Positions 7,934 to 17,113 of a DNA stretch of 64,000 nt are shown piece after piece. The position numbers and the translations under genes were made by a program. Below the pieces are notes generated by a model. The model was not told where the DNA came from. It worked only from the letters and a program-made list of their open reading frames with translations, and ran no database searches. The DNA lies in the NCBI GenBank assembly GCA_016839055.1, contig JAEKNX010000003.1:124001-188000 (forward strand). Reading direction: 5' to 3'. Source of the stretch: Spirochaetales bacterium (lineage in GTDB: Bacteria; Spirochaetota; Spirochaetia; UBA9216). Within the stretch, counting starts at the first letter, position 1. Every line of letters begins with the position of its first letter.

Positions 7934-9307
7934 ATGGAATATAATGGGTTTACAAAAGATTTTGTATTTGGCAGTGCTTCTGCCGCATTTCAAATCGAAG
8001 GAGCGGTTTCGGCTGACGGAAAAGGCCCGTCAATATGGGACAAATTTTCCAATACAAAAGGAAAGATAAGAAATAACGATACCGCCGAAAAAGCCTGCGA
8101 TCATTATCATAAAATCGAAAAAGATGTGGCCCTAATGAAATCTATAGGACTTAGCGCCTACCGTTTCTCCATATCATGGCCTCGGATTATGCCCGATGGC
8201 GAAGGTCTTGTTAATGAAAAGGGGATTAGTTTTTATAATAAACTGATAGATGAATTAATAAAAAACGACATCACCCCCTGGGTTACATTGTTCCACTGGG
8301 ATCTGCCTTTGGCCTTGCAGAAAAAATATAAGGGATTTCAAAATCGAAAAGTTGTCGATTTATTTGGCGAATTCACAAGAATTGCAGTCGAAAGGTTCGG
8401 AGACAGGGTAAAAAACTGGATTACAATAAATGAGCCCTTCGAATTTTCCTGTTTCGGACATCTGCTTGGAACACACGCGCCGGGACTAAAATCTCCGAGA
8501 GCATATTTTCATGTAATGCATAATGTCCTCTTAGCCCATGGGAAGGCATTACGAATAATAAAAAAGCTTTCGCCTGAGGCAAAAGTAGGAATCGTCATCA
8601 GCATGACACCCATTCATCCTGCTACGGATACTCCAAAAGACAAATCAGCTGCCAAAATTGCTAATGAGTTCATGAATGATATTACTCTTATGCCTTTGTA
8701 TAAGGGCAGATATCCTGAAGAATTATGGAAAAGAGCGGTCCTTTTCAGGCCAAAAATAAAAAAAGGGGACATGGATATAATTACATCACCGGCTGATTTC
8801 ATTGGTTTGAATTATTACAGTAGAGAAAAAGCAAGCTTCAAATGGTATATCCCAATACTTAAGGCAGATATATCCGGATCTTCAACTCCTGAGAAACAAT
8901 TCATAGATGCAGAAGGAAAACAGAGAACAAGCATGGGCTGGGAAATCTATCCCGAAGGGCTTCGTGAATGCCTGCATCATATCAAAGAGACAGGAAACAA
9001 TCCGGATATTTATATAACGGAAACCGGCGGAGCCTTTGATGATGAACTTTCACCCGATGGAACAATAAAGGATGAATTACGTACATCACTGCTTCAAAAA
9101 TATTTTAAAGCAGCGTCGACGGCTATTGAAGAAGGCGTTAATCTGAAAGGAATATTCCTCTGGTCGTTGATGGATAATTACGAATGGGCAGAGGGTCTTT
9201 CAAAACGATTCGGTCTCATCTATGTGGATTATAAAACTCAGAAAAGAACAATTAAAGATTCCGGTTACTGGTATAAAAAATTGATAGGAGAGATATGTGG
9301 AAGATAA
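7934..9307 (+). CDS. Family 1 glycoside hydrolase (beta-glucosidase / 6-phospho-beta-glucosidase type)
   Basis: A 457-residue GH1 TIM barrel with no signal peptide, so it acts on imported glucosides. The acid/base glutamate is E167 in TINEP. The nucleophile is E363 in ITETGG, where most GH1 enzymes have TENGG, so the usual Asn is Thr. Other GH1 landmarks are FVFGSASAAFQIEG, YRFSISWPRI, FHWDLP, GLNYYS and LWSLMDNYEWAEG. The last carries the -1 subsite tryptophan and the Glu-Trp pair usual in unphosphorylated-substrate enzymes, which together with the adjacent symporter favours a plain beta-glucosidase. It overlaps the next gene by 11 bp. Confidence 0.93.
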   Translation: MEYNGFTKDFVFGSASAAFQIEGAVSADGKGPSIWDKFSNTKGKIRNNDTAEKACDHYHKIEKDVALMKSIGLSAYRFSISWPRIMPDGEGLVNEKGISFYNKLIDELIKNDITPWVTLFHWDLPLALQKKYKGFQNRKVVDLFGEFTRIAVERFGDRVKNWITINEPFEFSCFGHLLGTHAPGLKSPRAYFHVMHNVLLAHGKALRIIKKLSPEAKVGIVISMTPIHPATDTPKDKSAAKIANEFMNDITLMPLYKGRYPEELWKRAVLFRPKIKKGDMDIITSPADFIGLNYYSREKASFKWYIPILKADISGSSTPEKQFIDAEGKQRTSMGWEIYPEGLRECLHHIKETGNNPDIYITETGGAFDDELSPDGTIKDELRTSLLQKYFKAASTAIEEGVNLKGIFLWSLMDNYEWAEGLSKRFGLIYVDYKTQKRTIKDSGYWYKKLIGEICGR

Positions 9308-10703
9308 AATAAAAGAGATACAGAAACCTGCCCCCCCAAAGCTGACTATATTGGGTAAAACAGTATATGCACTGGCAAAGTTCGGATGGTCACTGACATC
9401 GTTTGCCGTAATTAATTTAGTTATTTATTTTTATATGCCGCCGGAAAACAGCGGCACATCAATTTTTCCAATACTTATTTTTCAGGGCAGTATGCTCGGA
9501 ATTATGACCGTTATAGGATTTTCTAATTTTATTGGCAGAATTTTTGACTCGATAACAGACCCTATCATCGCAAGTATGTCTGATAGATCGAGATCACGTT
9601 TAGGAAGAAGAACTTTTTTTATGGCTGTGAGCGTCCTTCCTTTTGCCGTTTTTTCAGTTTTAGTTTTCATGCCGCCTTCTGCAGGTGTCAGTGTAATTAA
9701 TTCAATATGGGTAATTGTATCCATCCTGCTGTTTTACTTTTTCATGACTATGTATGTTGTTCCCTATGAGTCTCTGCTTCCCGAAATAGGACATACAGCA
9801 AAAGAACGGCTCGATCTTTGTACTATTACGTCCCTGGCGTGGGCACTCGGGTTTGGTGTAGGTCAGGCCGTACATCCCATTCAGACTTATTTTGAAGGAA
9901 CGGGAATGAGCGCTCCAACATCATTTCGAATAACTGTGGCTATTTTTGCAGGAATAGGTTTTATATGTATGATGATGCCCGTATTATTTTTGAATGAAAA
10001 AAAATACTGCGGAGAAAAGTTTTCCAATGAGGGTACTTTCAAAGCTGTAATAGCGGCATTTAAAAATCGGAATTTCCTTATGTTTACTCTTTCCGATTTA
10101 ATGTACTGGGTTGCGAACACTTTTCTGGAAGTCGGAATTATCTATTATGTCACAATTCTTCTCAAAATGGAGAAAGAGGTTACTTTTACATTGATGGCCA
10201 TAATGTTTGTAGTCAGTTTTATTCTTTATCTACCGATAAATCTCATAACAAAAAAAACAGGAAAGAAAAAAATTCTAACAGTCGGATTTATTATCAATTC
10301 CATCCTATTCGCAATGATTCCCTTCCTCGGAAAATTCCCAGGCTTAAGTGCGATGACCCAGGGCTGCATGATTATCCTGTTGTCAGCAATCCCTGTTGCT
10401 ATCTTTGGAATTATTCCGGGAGCAATAGCCGCAGATATAGCCGCTTCCGACGCTATCGCAACAGGATCGCATAAAGAAGGGGTTTTCCTCGCGGCACGTA
10501 CTTTCGCAATGAAAATCGGCATTGCAATTACCAATATGATTTTTCCGTCTCTGCTGCTTCTAGGCAGAAGTATTGAAAATCCCCTGGGCGTCCGGCTCAC
10601 AGGCTTTGTTGCCTTATTCTTCACATTAACTGGTTATTTTATCTTGAGAAAATACAAAGAGAATGAAGTAAATCAGATCCTTTTAACAGTGGAAGATGAA
10701 TGA
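9297..10703 (+). CDS. GPH-family glycoside:cation symporter (MFS)
   Basis: A 468-residue, roughly twelve-helix membrane protein of the glycoside-pentoside-hexuronide symporter family. The diagnostic loop FDSITDPIIASMSDRSRSRLGRR after helix 2 and the central YEVPYESLLPE-like motif (VVPYESLLPEIG) are both clear. It starts at GTG 9297, inside the last codons of the beta-glucosidase, with AGGAG 6 nt upstream, so translation is coupled. It presumably imports the beta-glucoside that the preceding enzyme cleaves. The coupling ion and exact sugar are not visible. Confidence 0.9.
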   Translation: MEDKIKEIQKPAPPKLTILGKTVYALAKFGWSLTSFAVINLVIYFYMPPENSGTSIFPILIFQGSMLGIMTVIGFSNFIGRIFDSITDPIIASMSDRSRSRLGRRTFFMAVSVLPFAVFSVLVFMPPSAGVSVINSIWVIVSILLFYFFMTMYVVPYESLLPEIGHTAKERLDLCTITSLAWALGFGVGQAVHPIQTYFEGTGMSAPTSFRITVAIFAGIGFICMMMPVLFLNEKKYCGEKFSNEGTFKAVIAAFKNRNFLMFTLSDLMYWVANTFLEVGIIYYVTILLKMEKEVTFTLMAIMFVVSFILYLPINLITKKTGKKKILTVGFIINSILFAMIPFLGKFPGLSAMTQGCMIILLSAIPVAIFGIIPGAIAADIAASDAIATGSHKEGVFLAARTFAMKIGIAITNMIFPSLLLLGRSIENPLGVRLTGFVALFFTLTGYFILRKYKENEVNQILLTVEDE

Positions 10704-10740
10704 GATTTTTGATATCATCTGTGTAGAACAGGAGTGATTC

Positions 10741-11412
10741 TTGAAAACAGGGAAATTTCATACAGGTATTTTTGAACGTTTATCCGCAAAAAAACAGGAG
10801 AGAATTCTGAATATTGCAGTAAAAGAGTTTGCGGATAAAGGATTTCTTAACTCCAGAATTAAAGAGATAGCCCAGAAGGCCGGCATCTCATACGGCTCAA
10901 TGTATAGTTATTTCCCGACAAAGGACGATCTCTTAAAGACTATAATTACCCGCAATATTGATTTTCAGAAAACTGTCTTCAAGGAAACAATAAACAGAGA
11001 TGATGATATTTTTGAGAATATTAAGAATTTCTTTACAGTAACACTGAAAATTGCAGAAGAAAATCCGGAACTGATTGCAATCTGGAGAGATATTGCCCAA
11101 TCATATCATACTAAATTTTTACCGGAAATAATCCAGCTTGAACAGGAAGGATTGATTACTATCCGGGACTTAATCCAGACAGGGATAGCTCGCGGGACGC
11201 TGTCTCCGGATATTATGATCAATTCCTCAGCTTATGCAATCGACAGCATCAGCAGTGAGCTCCTTGCGTCGTCTGTTTCAGATCAGAACAAGAAGAAGAA
11301 AAAAATGTTTTTCGGCGAAAAAACAAATCCCGAAATAGTTGACGAGATTATGATTATAGTCCGGAAAATACTGCCGTTGAAACAGAGCACATCGTCGTTC
11401 ACGGCATCATAG
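10741..11412 (+). CDS. TetR/AcrR-family transcriptional regulator
   Basis: A 223-residue regulator with an N-terminal TetR helix-turn-helix: ILNIAVKEFADKGF, then IKEIAQKAGISYGSMYSYFPTKDDLL. The C-terminal helical ligand domain is unremarkable. It starts at TTG 10741, because CAGGAG lies 7 nt upstream and no ATG fits. It is the last gene of the beta-glucosidase operon, 37 bp after the symporter. It probably represses the operon through the palindrome at 7900-7919 and releases it on binding a glucoside-related signal. That link is inference. Confidence 0.9.
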   Translation: MKTGKFHTGIFERLSAKKQERILNIAVKEFADKGFLNSRIKEIAQKAGISYGSMYSYFPTKDDLLKTIITRNIDFQKTVFKETINRDDDIFENIKNFFTVTLKIAEENPELIAIWRDIAQSYHTKFLPEIIQLEQEGLITIRDLIQTGIARGTLSPDIMINSSAYAIDSISSELLASSVSDQNKKKKKMFFGEKTNPEIVDEIMIIVRKILPLKQSTSSFTAS

Positions 11413-11460
11413 CCTTCGACGGAAGGATAGACGCATTACAATAATGGAGCCCGTATCTGG

Positions 11461-12981
11461 TTATTCGGCCTCAGCCCAGCTGTTAAGTGACTCCATCAGG
11501 GATACGTACTTCCTTGAGCGGAACCTGTAATGGGCGGAGGCATCAGGGTTAGGATTTACAGCTTCCGCCTTTCCAATCCACTTGTCGGCCGCGGTTTTGA
11601 GATCTGGGAAGAGGCCAACAGCCTTTCCGGCAACGAGGGCTGAACCAAGCGGCGCGCCTTCCTGCCTGTCCACAGGTACTACAGGGATTTCAAGCGCATC
11701 GGCCTTAATCCTGTTCCAGAGAGCACTCTTTCCGCCGCCGCCGGTTATTCTTATCTCGATCGGCCTGAAGCCGCTGTATATCTCCATCAGAGTCTGCATG
11801 TATATCTTGTATTCAAGCGCCACACCCTCACATACGGCTCTGTAGAGGTGGCCCGCCCCGTGGTTCCAGTTGAGTCCCGCCCAGGCCCCCCGCAGGTCAG
11901 GCTGAGCCGGCGAGTTTCGTCCGGCCAGATGAGGAACAAAGAGAGGATCATCGGTTCTAATCTCTACAGCTTCCGCGAGGGCATTCAGCTTCTCGAAATC
12001 GAGTTCAGCCGATCTTTCGGGGCTAAGCATAATTCCGATGTTCTTCCTGAACCACTCGAGATTCATTCCTCCGCCGTTGATGTAGGCATAGGGATGCCAG
12101 AGACCTGGAACCGCAGACTGGCCGCATCCGAGGATGAGGTTCGTGTCGGCCCTGAAATCGGCGGTGGTCGATGCAAAGACGCTCGCGGTTCCGGCCACAT
12201 CGACGCAGATTCCCTCGCTTACGGCGCCGCAGGAGAGAAAGCTTGCCGCGGTATCCCCGCAGCCGGCGGCAACCGGAGTCCCGGCCTTGAGACCTGTCCG
12301 CTCAGCCATCTCGGAGGTAACCGTTCCCATTATTTCATCGGCCTTAACAATCCGGGGGAGCTTATCTATATCAATGCCGAAACGCCTGCAGAGGTTCGCG
12401 TCCCACTTAGAGTTCCGGTTATCTGCAAAACCTGAAAAATGAATGTAGGTGGTATCGATGAAGGCATCAGAGCCCTTTAGCCCGCAGAGCCGCATGACGG
12501 CGTAGCCGCCGGGCTGAACAAAGGCAGTGATCTTCTTGTAAACATCTGGATGTTCATTCTTCCACCAGATCTTCTTCGGCCCATGGTTGAAACTCGGCGC
12601 GCAGCCGGTTTTATTAAGAATGTCTTCTGCAGCCTCGGCCTTCATCTGTCTGATATAGGGGGCGCAGCGGGTATCGAGCCAGGAGTCATAGGGGGTAATG
12701 TTCATCCCATCATCCCTCACTCCTATGACTCCTGCCATCTGGCCGTCTATGGCGAGACCGGCGATATCGGACGGCGCCGCAGTGGTTTTTTCGAGCAGTT
12801 CTTTTATTGTATTACAGACAGCATCGAGCTGCTCTTCGGGATCTTCCTCGACAATACCAGGCCTGGGCTGAAAAAGGTTCGATTTCTGAAATGCCTCGCC
12901 CAGGGTTTCTCCGTCTTCACTGAAAAGCGCCGCCTTAGTCCCTTGAGTTCCGATATCTATTCCGATAAGCTTTGCCGACAT
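11461..12981 (-). CDS. xylB: FGGY-family sugar kinase, xylulokinase-like
   Basis: A 506-residue ATP-dependent sugar kinase. The N-terminal phosphate-1 motif (IGIDIGTQGTKAALF), the sugar-contact segment GLAIDGQMAG, the second phosphate motif (AGCGDTAASFLSCGAV) and the adenosine motif (ITGGGGKSALWNRIKAD) all fit xylulokinase. I start at ATG 12981, which follows a CAGGAG site; the frame is open upstream without a ribosome site. It has its own promoter (13017-13046) and lies downstream of the ribose-type ABC genes, so it likely phosphorylates the keto-sugar made by that regulon. Other FGGY substrates (ribulose, fuculose) cannot be excluded. Confidence 0.9.
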   Translation of the reverse strand: MSAKLIGIDIGTQGTKAALFSEDGETLGEAFQKSNLFQPRPGIVEEDPEEQLDAVCNTIKELLEKTTAAPSDIAGLAIDGQMAGVIGVRDDGMNITPYDSWLDTRCAPYIRQMKAEAAEDILNKTGCAPSFNHGPKKIWWKNEHPDVYKKITAFVQPGGYAVMRLCGLKGSDAFIDTTYIHFSGFADNRNSKWDANLCRRFGIDIDKLPRIVKADEIMGTVTSEMAERTGLKAGTPVAAGCGDTAASFLSCGAVSEGICVDVAGTASVFASTTADFRADTNLILGCGQSAVPGLWHPYAYINGGGMNLEWFRKNIGIMLSPERSAELDFEKLNALAEAVEIRTDDPLFVPHLAGRNSPAQPDLRGAWAGLNWNHGAGHLYRAVCEGVALEYKIYMQTLMEIYSGFRPIEIRITGGGGKSALWNRIKADALEIPVVPVDRQEGAPLGSALVAGKAVGLFPDLKTAADKWIGKAEAVNPNPDASAHYRFRSRKYVSLMESLNSWAEAE

Positions 12982-13016
12982 GTAATACTCCTGAAATATC
13001 ATTGGTTATATAGAGC

Positions 13017-13046
13017 ATTATACAACTGATTCCTTTCATCCTGCAA
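13017..13046 (-). promoter_or_regulatory. Sigma-70-type promoter of the sugar kinase gene
   Basis: On the minus strand TTGCAG is followed after 18 bp by TATAAT, 35 nt ahead of the kinase ATG. The -10 is a perfect consensus. The element at 13065-13083 lies 18 nt upstream of the -35. Confidence 0.6.
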
Positions 13047-13064
13047 GCGTATATTATTGCTTGT

Positions 13065-13083
13065 TAGTATTTGTTAGCGTTTA
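13065..13083 (-). promoter_or_regulatory. Shared 19-bp regulatory box, copy 1
   Basis: TAGTATTTGTTAGCGTTTA on the plus strand matches 17 of 19 bases at 19867-19885, which is also upstream of a minus-strand promoter in the same regulon. The inner TGTTAGCGTTTA resembles LacI-family half-sites around a central CG. Placement upstream of the -35 would suit an activator or a looping site. Confidence 0.55.
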
Positions 13084-13238
13084 ATTTCATGATTACTTTT
13101 ATTGCGTCCCTGAGAATGTCAACGACATGGTAGTCATCTCCTACCAAATCATTCGCATATAAATAATCAGTAAAGCCGTTTTTATTAAACCCAGTTATAA
13201 AAATTATTTCTATTATTATCCATCCTGCCACCCTATAT

Positions 13239-13266
13239 AAAAAAAGAGCGGCACAAAGCCGCTCTC
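13239..13266 (-). terminator. Rho-independent terminator after the sugar-binding protein gene
   Basis: Read on the minus strand, a GC-rich stem whose plus-strand arm is GAGCGGC, with a short loop, is followed directly by a run of seven or more T. It lies about 20 nt past the stop of the substrate-binding protein gene and separates it from the kinase gene. Confidence 0.8.
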
Positions 13267-13285
13267 TGTTAAAACTGATTAACTC

Positions 13286-14242
13286 CTAATATGAGTTATC
13301 ATGGTACTTTGATACATTTTCTTTTGTTACAGCATATGTAGGATCATAGTTGAGCTTATTAAATGATTCACCACGAAGTATGGCTTTTGCAAGAGCTACT
13401 GCCTTGCCGCCCATTGTAGGCCAGTATGACATTGAAGCTCCGAAGATAGGATTACCTTCACTAAGCAGCTGGTATGCAGCTCTGGAGCCACCAAAACCGG
13501 TTACAAACTGTACATCAGATCTGCCTGCATTTTCAATTGCAGTGATTGCACCAACTGCGGCTTCATCATCCTGACAGTATACTGCATCAATTTTATCGTA
13601 TGCGGGAAGGATGTTACTCATAGCTTTGAGGCCTGCATCCTGATTAAATTCACCGTCGCCTTCAACAACAATGTTGATCTTCGGATAATCTTTCTTGATA
13701 ACATCTACAAAACCGTTGTATCTGTCAAGGTCGATAGGAATTCCTACATAGGATCTGAGGATTGCAATGTCGCCTTTTCCGCCGAGTCTGTCACCCATGT
13801 ATCTTGCAGCGTTCGAGCCGCAAAGGTAATTATCTCCACCGAGAAGAACAGTGTACTTGTCGCTGTCAATCGGACGGTCAACAATCATGAGTTTTGTACC
13901 AGAATCATAGATCTCTTCACAGATCGGAGTCATCAGAGTACCGTTTCCGGGAAGACAGATAATCATATCATAATTGTCCTGTTTAAATGTTGTCAGCATG
14001 TTCAACTGATCAGCATCATCTACAGCGTTCTTTACTACGAAAGAAAACTCGCCAACATCTTTTGCTGTTTCTTCCAGCACTGAATCAAGCAGCTTTGCCT
14101 GCCATGAATTGTTTGCCGGCGGCAGTGATATCGCTACCCGAAATACACCATCCTCTGATTCTTCCTGCTGTCCTCCGCCGAAAGCCATGAAACCTGGAAC
14201 CAGCAGCAGTGCTATACAAATTACCAATACAACTCTTTTCAT
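13286..14242 (-). CDS. Ribose-type ABC transporter, sugar-binding protein
   Basis: A 318-residue periplasmic-binding protein of the RbsB/XylF cluster. The signal peptide (MKRVVLVICIALLLVPGFMAFGGG) is followed by VFRVAISLPPANNSWQAKLLDSVLEE, and later DGEFNQDAGLKAMSNILPAYDKIDAVYCQDDEAAVGAITAIENAG is typical of sugar-binding members. There is no cysteine at the cleavage region, so it lacks a lipobox, although the GGGQQEE linker is what lipidated relatives carry. It is third in the minus-strand order ATPase, permease, binding protein and ends at a strong terminator. The transported pentose or hexose is not determined. Confidence 0.9.
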   Translation of the reverse strand: MKRVVLVICIALLLVPGFMAFGGGQQEESEDGVFRVAISLPPANNSWQAKLLDSVLEETAKDVGEFSFVVKNAVDDADQLNMLTTFKQDNYDMIICLPGNGTLMTPICEEIYDSGTKLMIVDRPIDSDKYTVLLGGDNYLCGSNAARYMGDRLGGKGDIAILRSYVGIPIDLDRYNGFVDVIKKDYPKINIVVEGDGEFNQDAGLKAMSNILPAYDKIDAVYCQDDEAAVGAITAIENAGRSDVQFVTGFGGSRAAYQLLSEGNPIFGASMSYWPTMGGKAVALAKAILRGESFNKLNYDPTYAVTKENVSKYHDNSY

Positions 14243-14334
14243 CTTTTTCCTCCACCTTAATTTGGTTTTTTTATTTAAAACTGATTAACACCATTTTGTT
14301 TTTAATCAGTCACTTTTCATTATTTATCCCGGAC

Positions 14335-14390
14335 GTTTCAAGCGAGGCTTGAAACTCCAGACAGATAAACGGCAAAGCCGTTTATCTGTC
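14335..14390 (-). repeat. Two tandem hairpins at the permease/binding-protein junction
   Basis: GTTTCAAGC-GAG-GCTTGAAAC (14335-14355) is followed 4 nt later by a 14-bp stem, GACAGATAAACGGC with loop AAA (14360-14390). The second stem includes the permease stop codon and its last codons. The design is close to the three-part arrays at 18754, 27832 and 30075. It may protect transcript ends or set the ratio of permease to binding protein. Confidence 0.7.
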
Positions 14391-15365
14391 CCTGCGCTGA
14401 AGCAGCACTGCAAATAAAATAACCGCGCCCTTCACTGCTCCCGAAAGGTAGGGAGATATGTTCAGCATGATCATCATGTTATTAACGATTCCGAGGATAA
14501 TAAACCCGACTATCGTTCCAACGAGGCGCCCCTTTCCGCCGTTGAGTGATGTTCCCCCGACGATTACCGCGGTAATCGCTTCAAACTCATACTGCATTCC
14601 CGACGATGTTGCCGCGACAGCCGCCATTCTTGACATCTCAATTACAGCAGCTACTCCGGTACAGAATCCTACCAGCATGTAGGTTATGATCTTTATTCGG
14701 TCAACCTTGATTCCTGAATATCTTGCCGCGTTCTCATTTCCGCCGACAGCGAAAACATAGGTTCCGAATTTTGATCTCGTCAAAATTACATGCAGAATGA
14801 CAGCAAGCAGAATCGCTACGATAAACGGTATAGGAATACTGAAAACCGAACCGTTACCGATGTTGGTGAATGTCGGAATCCGGTTTCCCATGATAGTCGC
14901 CCCGCGACAGAAATACATTACAACTGATCGTGCGATGATTCCAACGGCCAGAGTAACAATAAACGGAGGCAGCTTTGCCTTGGTAATAATAATTCCGTTT
15001 GCAAATCCAATGCCGGTTGAAATTGTCAGACATACAACAATCGGAATAATAAGCGGCATAGCAGGATCGCCTGCTTCAGTTACCAGTTTCTGAAGAGCTA
15101 TAAGTGCCGCGCCTGATGTAGCAAGAGTGGCTCCGCTTGATAAATCAATTCCACCCGCAATTATAACGAATGTCATTCCAATTGCTATAATTCCGACAAT
15201 TGAAGTATTCCTCAAAATATTTAACAGATTATTCGGTCTCAAAAACCGCGGTGCCGCAATTCCGCATATCAGCAGAATTACAAAAAAGACAACTACAATG
15301 CTGTAATTTTTCCACAACTTTGAAGACAGCTCAATAAATCTGTTTCTTCGTTTTAACTCTTCCAT
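14382..15365 (-). CDS. Ribose-type ABC transporter, permease
   Basis: A 327-residue inner-membrane permease of the RbsC/XylH family (BPD_transp_2), with eight to ten hydrophobic helices. Family landmarks are ILRNTSIVGIIAIGMTFVIIAGGIDLSSGA, PPFIVTLAVGIIARS, FAVGGNENAARYSGIKVDRIKI (the ATPase-contact loop) and EAITAVIVGGTSLNGGKGR. I start at ATG 15365, which has GGGAGAAGA just ahead; a TTG 12 nt further upstream is less likely. It follows the ATPase gene by 45 bp. Its stop codon sits inside a strong hairpin. Confidence 0.92.
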   Translation of the reverse strand: MEELKRRNRFIELSSKLWKNYSIVVVFFVILLICGIAAPRFLRPNNLLNILRNTSIVGIIAIGMTFVIIAGGIDLSSGATLATSGAALIALQKLVTEAGDPAMPLIIPIVVCLTISTGIGFANGIIITKAKLPPFIVTLAVGIIARSVVMYFCRGATIMGNRIPTFTNIGNGSVFSIPIPFIVAILLAVILHVILTRSKFGTYVFAVGGNENAARYSGIKVDRIKIITYMLVGFCTGVAAVIEMSRMAAVAATSSGMQYEFEAITAVIVGGTSLNGGKGRLVGTIVGFIILGIVNNMMIMLNISPYLSGAVKGAVILFAVLLQRRDR

Positions 15366-15410
15366 TTCTTCTCCCAAGCTTCCTGCTCAAATTACTTCCA
15401 GCGGAAGCTC

Positions 15411-16895
15411 CTATACATTTGTAGCCAGATACATAATTTTTTCTTCATTCATCTGTGAACATTTCAGCTCACCCGTTTTCCGGCCTTCGTGCATTACAAC
15501 AACACGCTGGCTTATATTCATAACTTCCTGCATGTCGGACGATACAATAACAATCGCCATCCCGCTTTCAGCGAGTTCACGAATTATCTGGTAAATCTCC
15601 TGCCGGGCTCCAACGTCAACACCGCGAGTCGGTTCATCAAGAATAAGAACCTTCGCATCACTTATAAGCCACTTTGCAAGTGCAACCTTCTGCTGATTAC
15701 CACCGGAAAGATTTGCTACATCCTGCTGGGCTCCGGCGCACCGAATATTCAGCCGATCAATCATTCCATCGGTATTACTTTTAGTCTTCTTTGCATTCCT
15801 GAAGAAACCCGGGGTCTTACGCCAGAATACATAGTTTGAGTTTTCCGTTATATCCCGGCAGAGAACCAGTCCGGTGTCCTTTCGATCTTCAGTGACCAGG
15901 CCGATATCGCACCGGATTGCATCAATAGCGCTTTTAACAGATACGGGTTTGCCTTCAAGAAGCACTTCACCCTTTTCGGGATGCCTTATTCCGAAAACAA
16001 CTTCCATCAGTTCGGTACGCCCGGCTCCGACGAGACCGCTGAAACAGATAATCTCACCGCGTCTTACGCTGAAATTTACATCATTGAGCATATTATCAGT
16101 AACGCCTTTTACCTCAAGAATAACATCTTCCTCATCGCCGGAGAAATCTCCTATGCTTGAATGATGAACCTCGCGTCCGACCATGAGGGTTGCAATATCC
16201 TTTTCTGTAACTTCGGCGACATTTTTTGTATCAATATACGAACCATCACGTAGAACTGTGACCGTATGACAGACATCAGTAATCTCTTTCAACCGATGAG
16301 AGATATAAATAATAGCAATTCCATCCTCACTAAGGTTTCTCATCAGATTGAACATAATCTCGGTTTCTTTGCCGGTGAGAACAGCGGTAGGTTCGTCCAT
16401 TACCAGAAGCTCGACATTAAACGAGATTGCCTTTGCTATCTCAACCATCTGTTTCTGCGCTATCTTGAGCTCACGGACAGGCGTTCTTGGATCAATTTTT
16501 TCTCCGAGGCGTTCAAGAAGCCTTACAGACTCTCTGTACATCTTTCCGAAATCTATAAGTCCGTTCGCCTTTCTCGGTTCACGGCAGAGAAAAATATTCT
16601 GAGCAACTGTGAGGTCATCAAAAAGATTCAGTTCCTGATGAATCATCGATATCCCGTGACTCTGAACTTCAAGAGGATCGGCTGTCGGCTTTATTTGCTC
16701 TCCATTATAGATTACTTCGCCGCCTTCCTGTTCATGTATCCCCGAGAGGACCTTCATAAGTGTAGATTTGCCGGCGCCGTTTTCACCACAGAGGGCGCGT
16801 ATTTCGCCCTTCTCAACTTCAAAGTCCACACCGTGAAGTACTTCGACCCCATAGAAACTTTTACATATTCCCTGCATCTTCAGCAGTTTTGACAT
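15411..16895 (-). CDS. Ribose-type ABC transporter, duplicated ATPase
   Basis: A 494-residue protein with two fused ATP-binding cassettes, as in RbsA/MglA/XylG. The first has Walker A GENGAGKST and DEPTAVL; the second has a degenerate Walker A (GLVGAGRTEL), the signature LSGGNQQKVALAKWL and DEPTRGVDVGARQEIY. ATG 16895 is chosen because GGAGAG precedes it; an upstream in-frame start has no ribosome site. It powers import with the permease and binding protein downstream. A 218-bp gap separates it from the VOC gene, so it may have its own promoter, though none was obvious. Confidence 0.93.
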   Translation of the reverse strand: MSKLLKMQGICKSFYGVEVLHGVDFEVEKGEIRALCGENGAGKSTLMKVLSGIHEQEGGEVIYNGEQIKPTADPLEVQSHGISMIHQELNLFDDLTVAQNIFLCREPRKANGLIDFGKMYRESVRLLERLGEKIDPRTPVRELKIAQKQMVEIAKAISFNVELLVMDEPTAVLTGKETEIMFNLMRNLSEDGIAIIYISHRLKEITDVCHTVTVLRDGSYIDTKNVAEVTEKDIATLMVGREVHHSSIGDFSGDEEDVILEVKGVTDNMLNDVNFSVRRGEIICFSGLVGAGRTELMEVVFGIRHPEKGEVLLEGKPVSVKSAIDAIRCDIGLVTEDRKDTGLVLCRDITENSNYVFWRKTPGFFRNAKKTKSNTDGMIDRLNIRCAGAQQDVANLSGGNQQKVALAKWLISDAKVLILDEPTRGVDVGARQEIYQIIRELAESGMAIVIVSSDMQEVMNISQRVVVMHEGRKTGELKCSQMNEEKIMYLATNV

Positions 16896-17113
16896 TGTCT
16901 CTCCATTTTCTTCAATCATCTCATCCCTTTTCTACCTGAATTAATGCAAAATCCATGCCAACATAAACAAACCGGCCTAAACAACTGCTGTGAAAGCAAT
17001 TAGTAGAATCTTCCGCAGACAGCACGCCCGTAAACTCAAAAAACACAGATAATGTTGTTTAATTTATTCACAGATGAAAAGCTGCTGTGTGTAAAAAGTC
17101 TACACCTGCGGGT

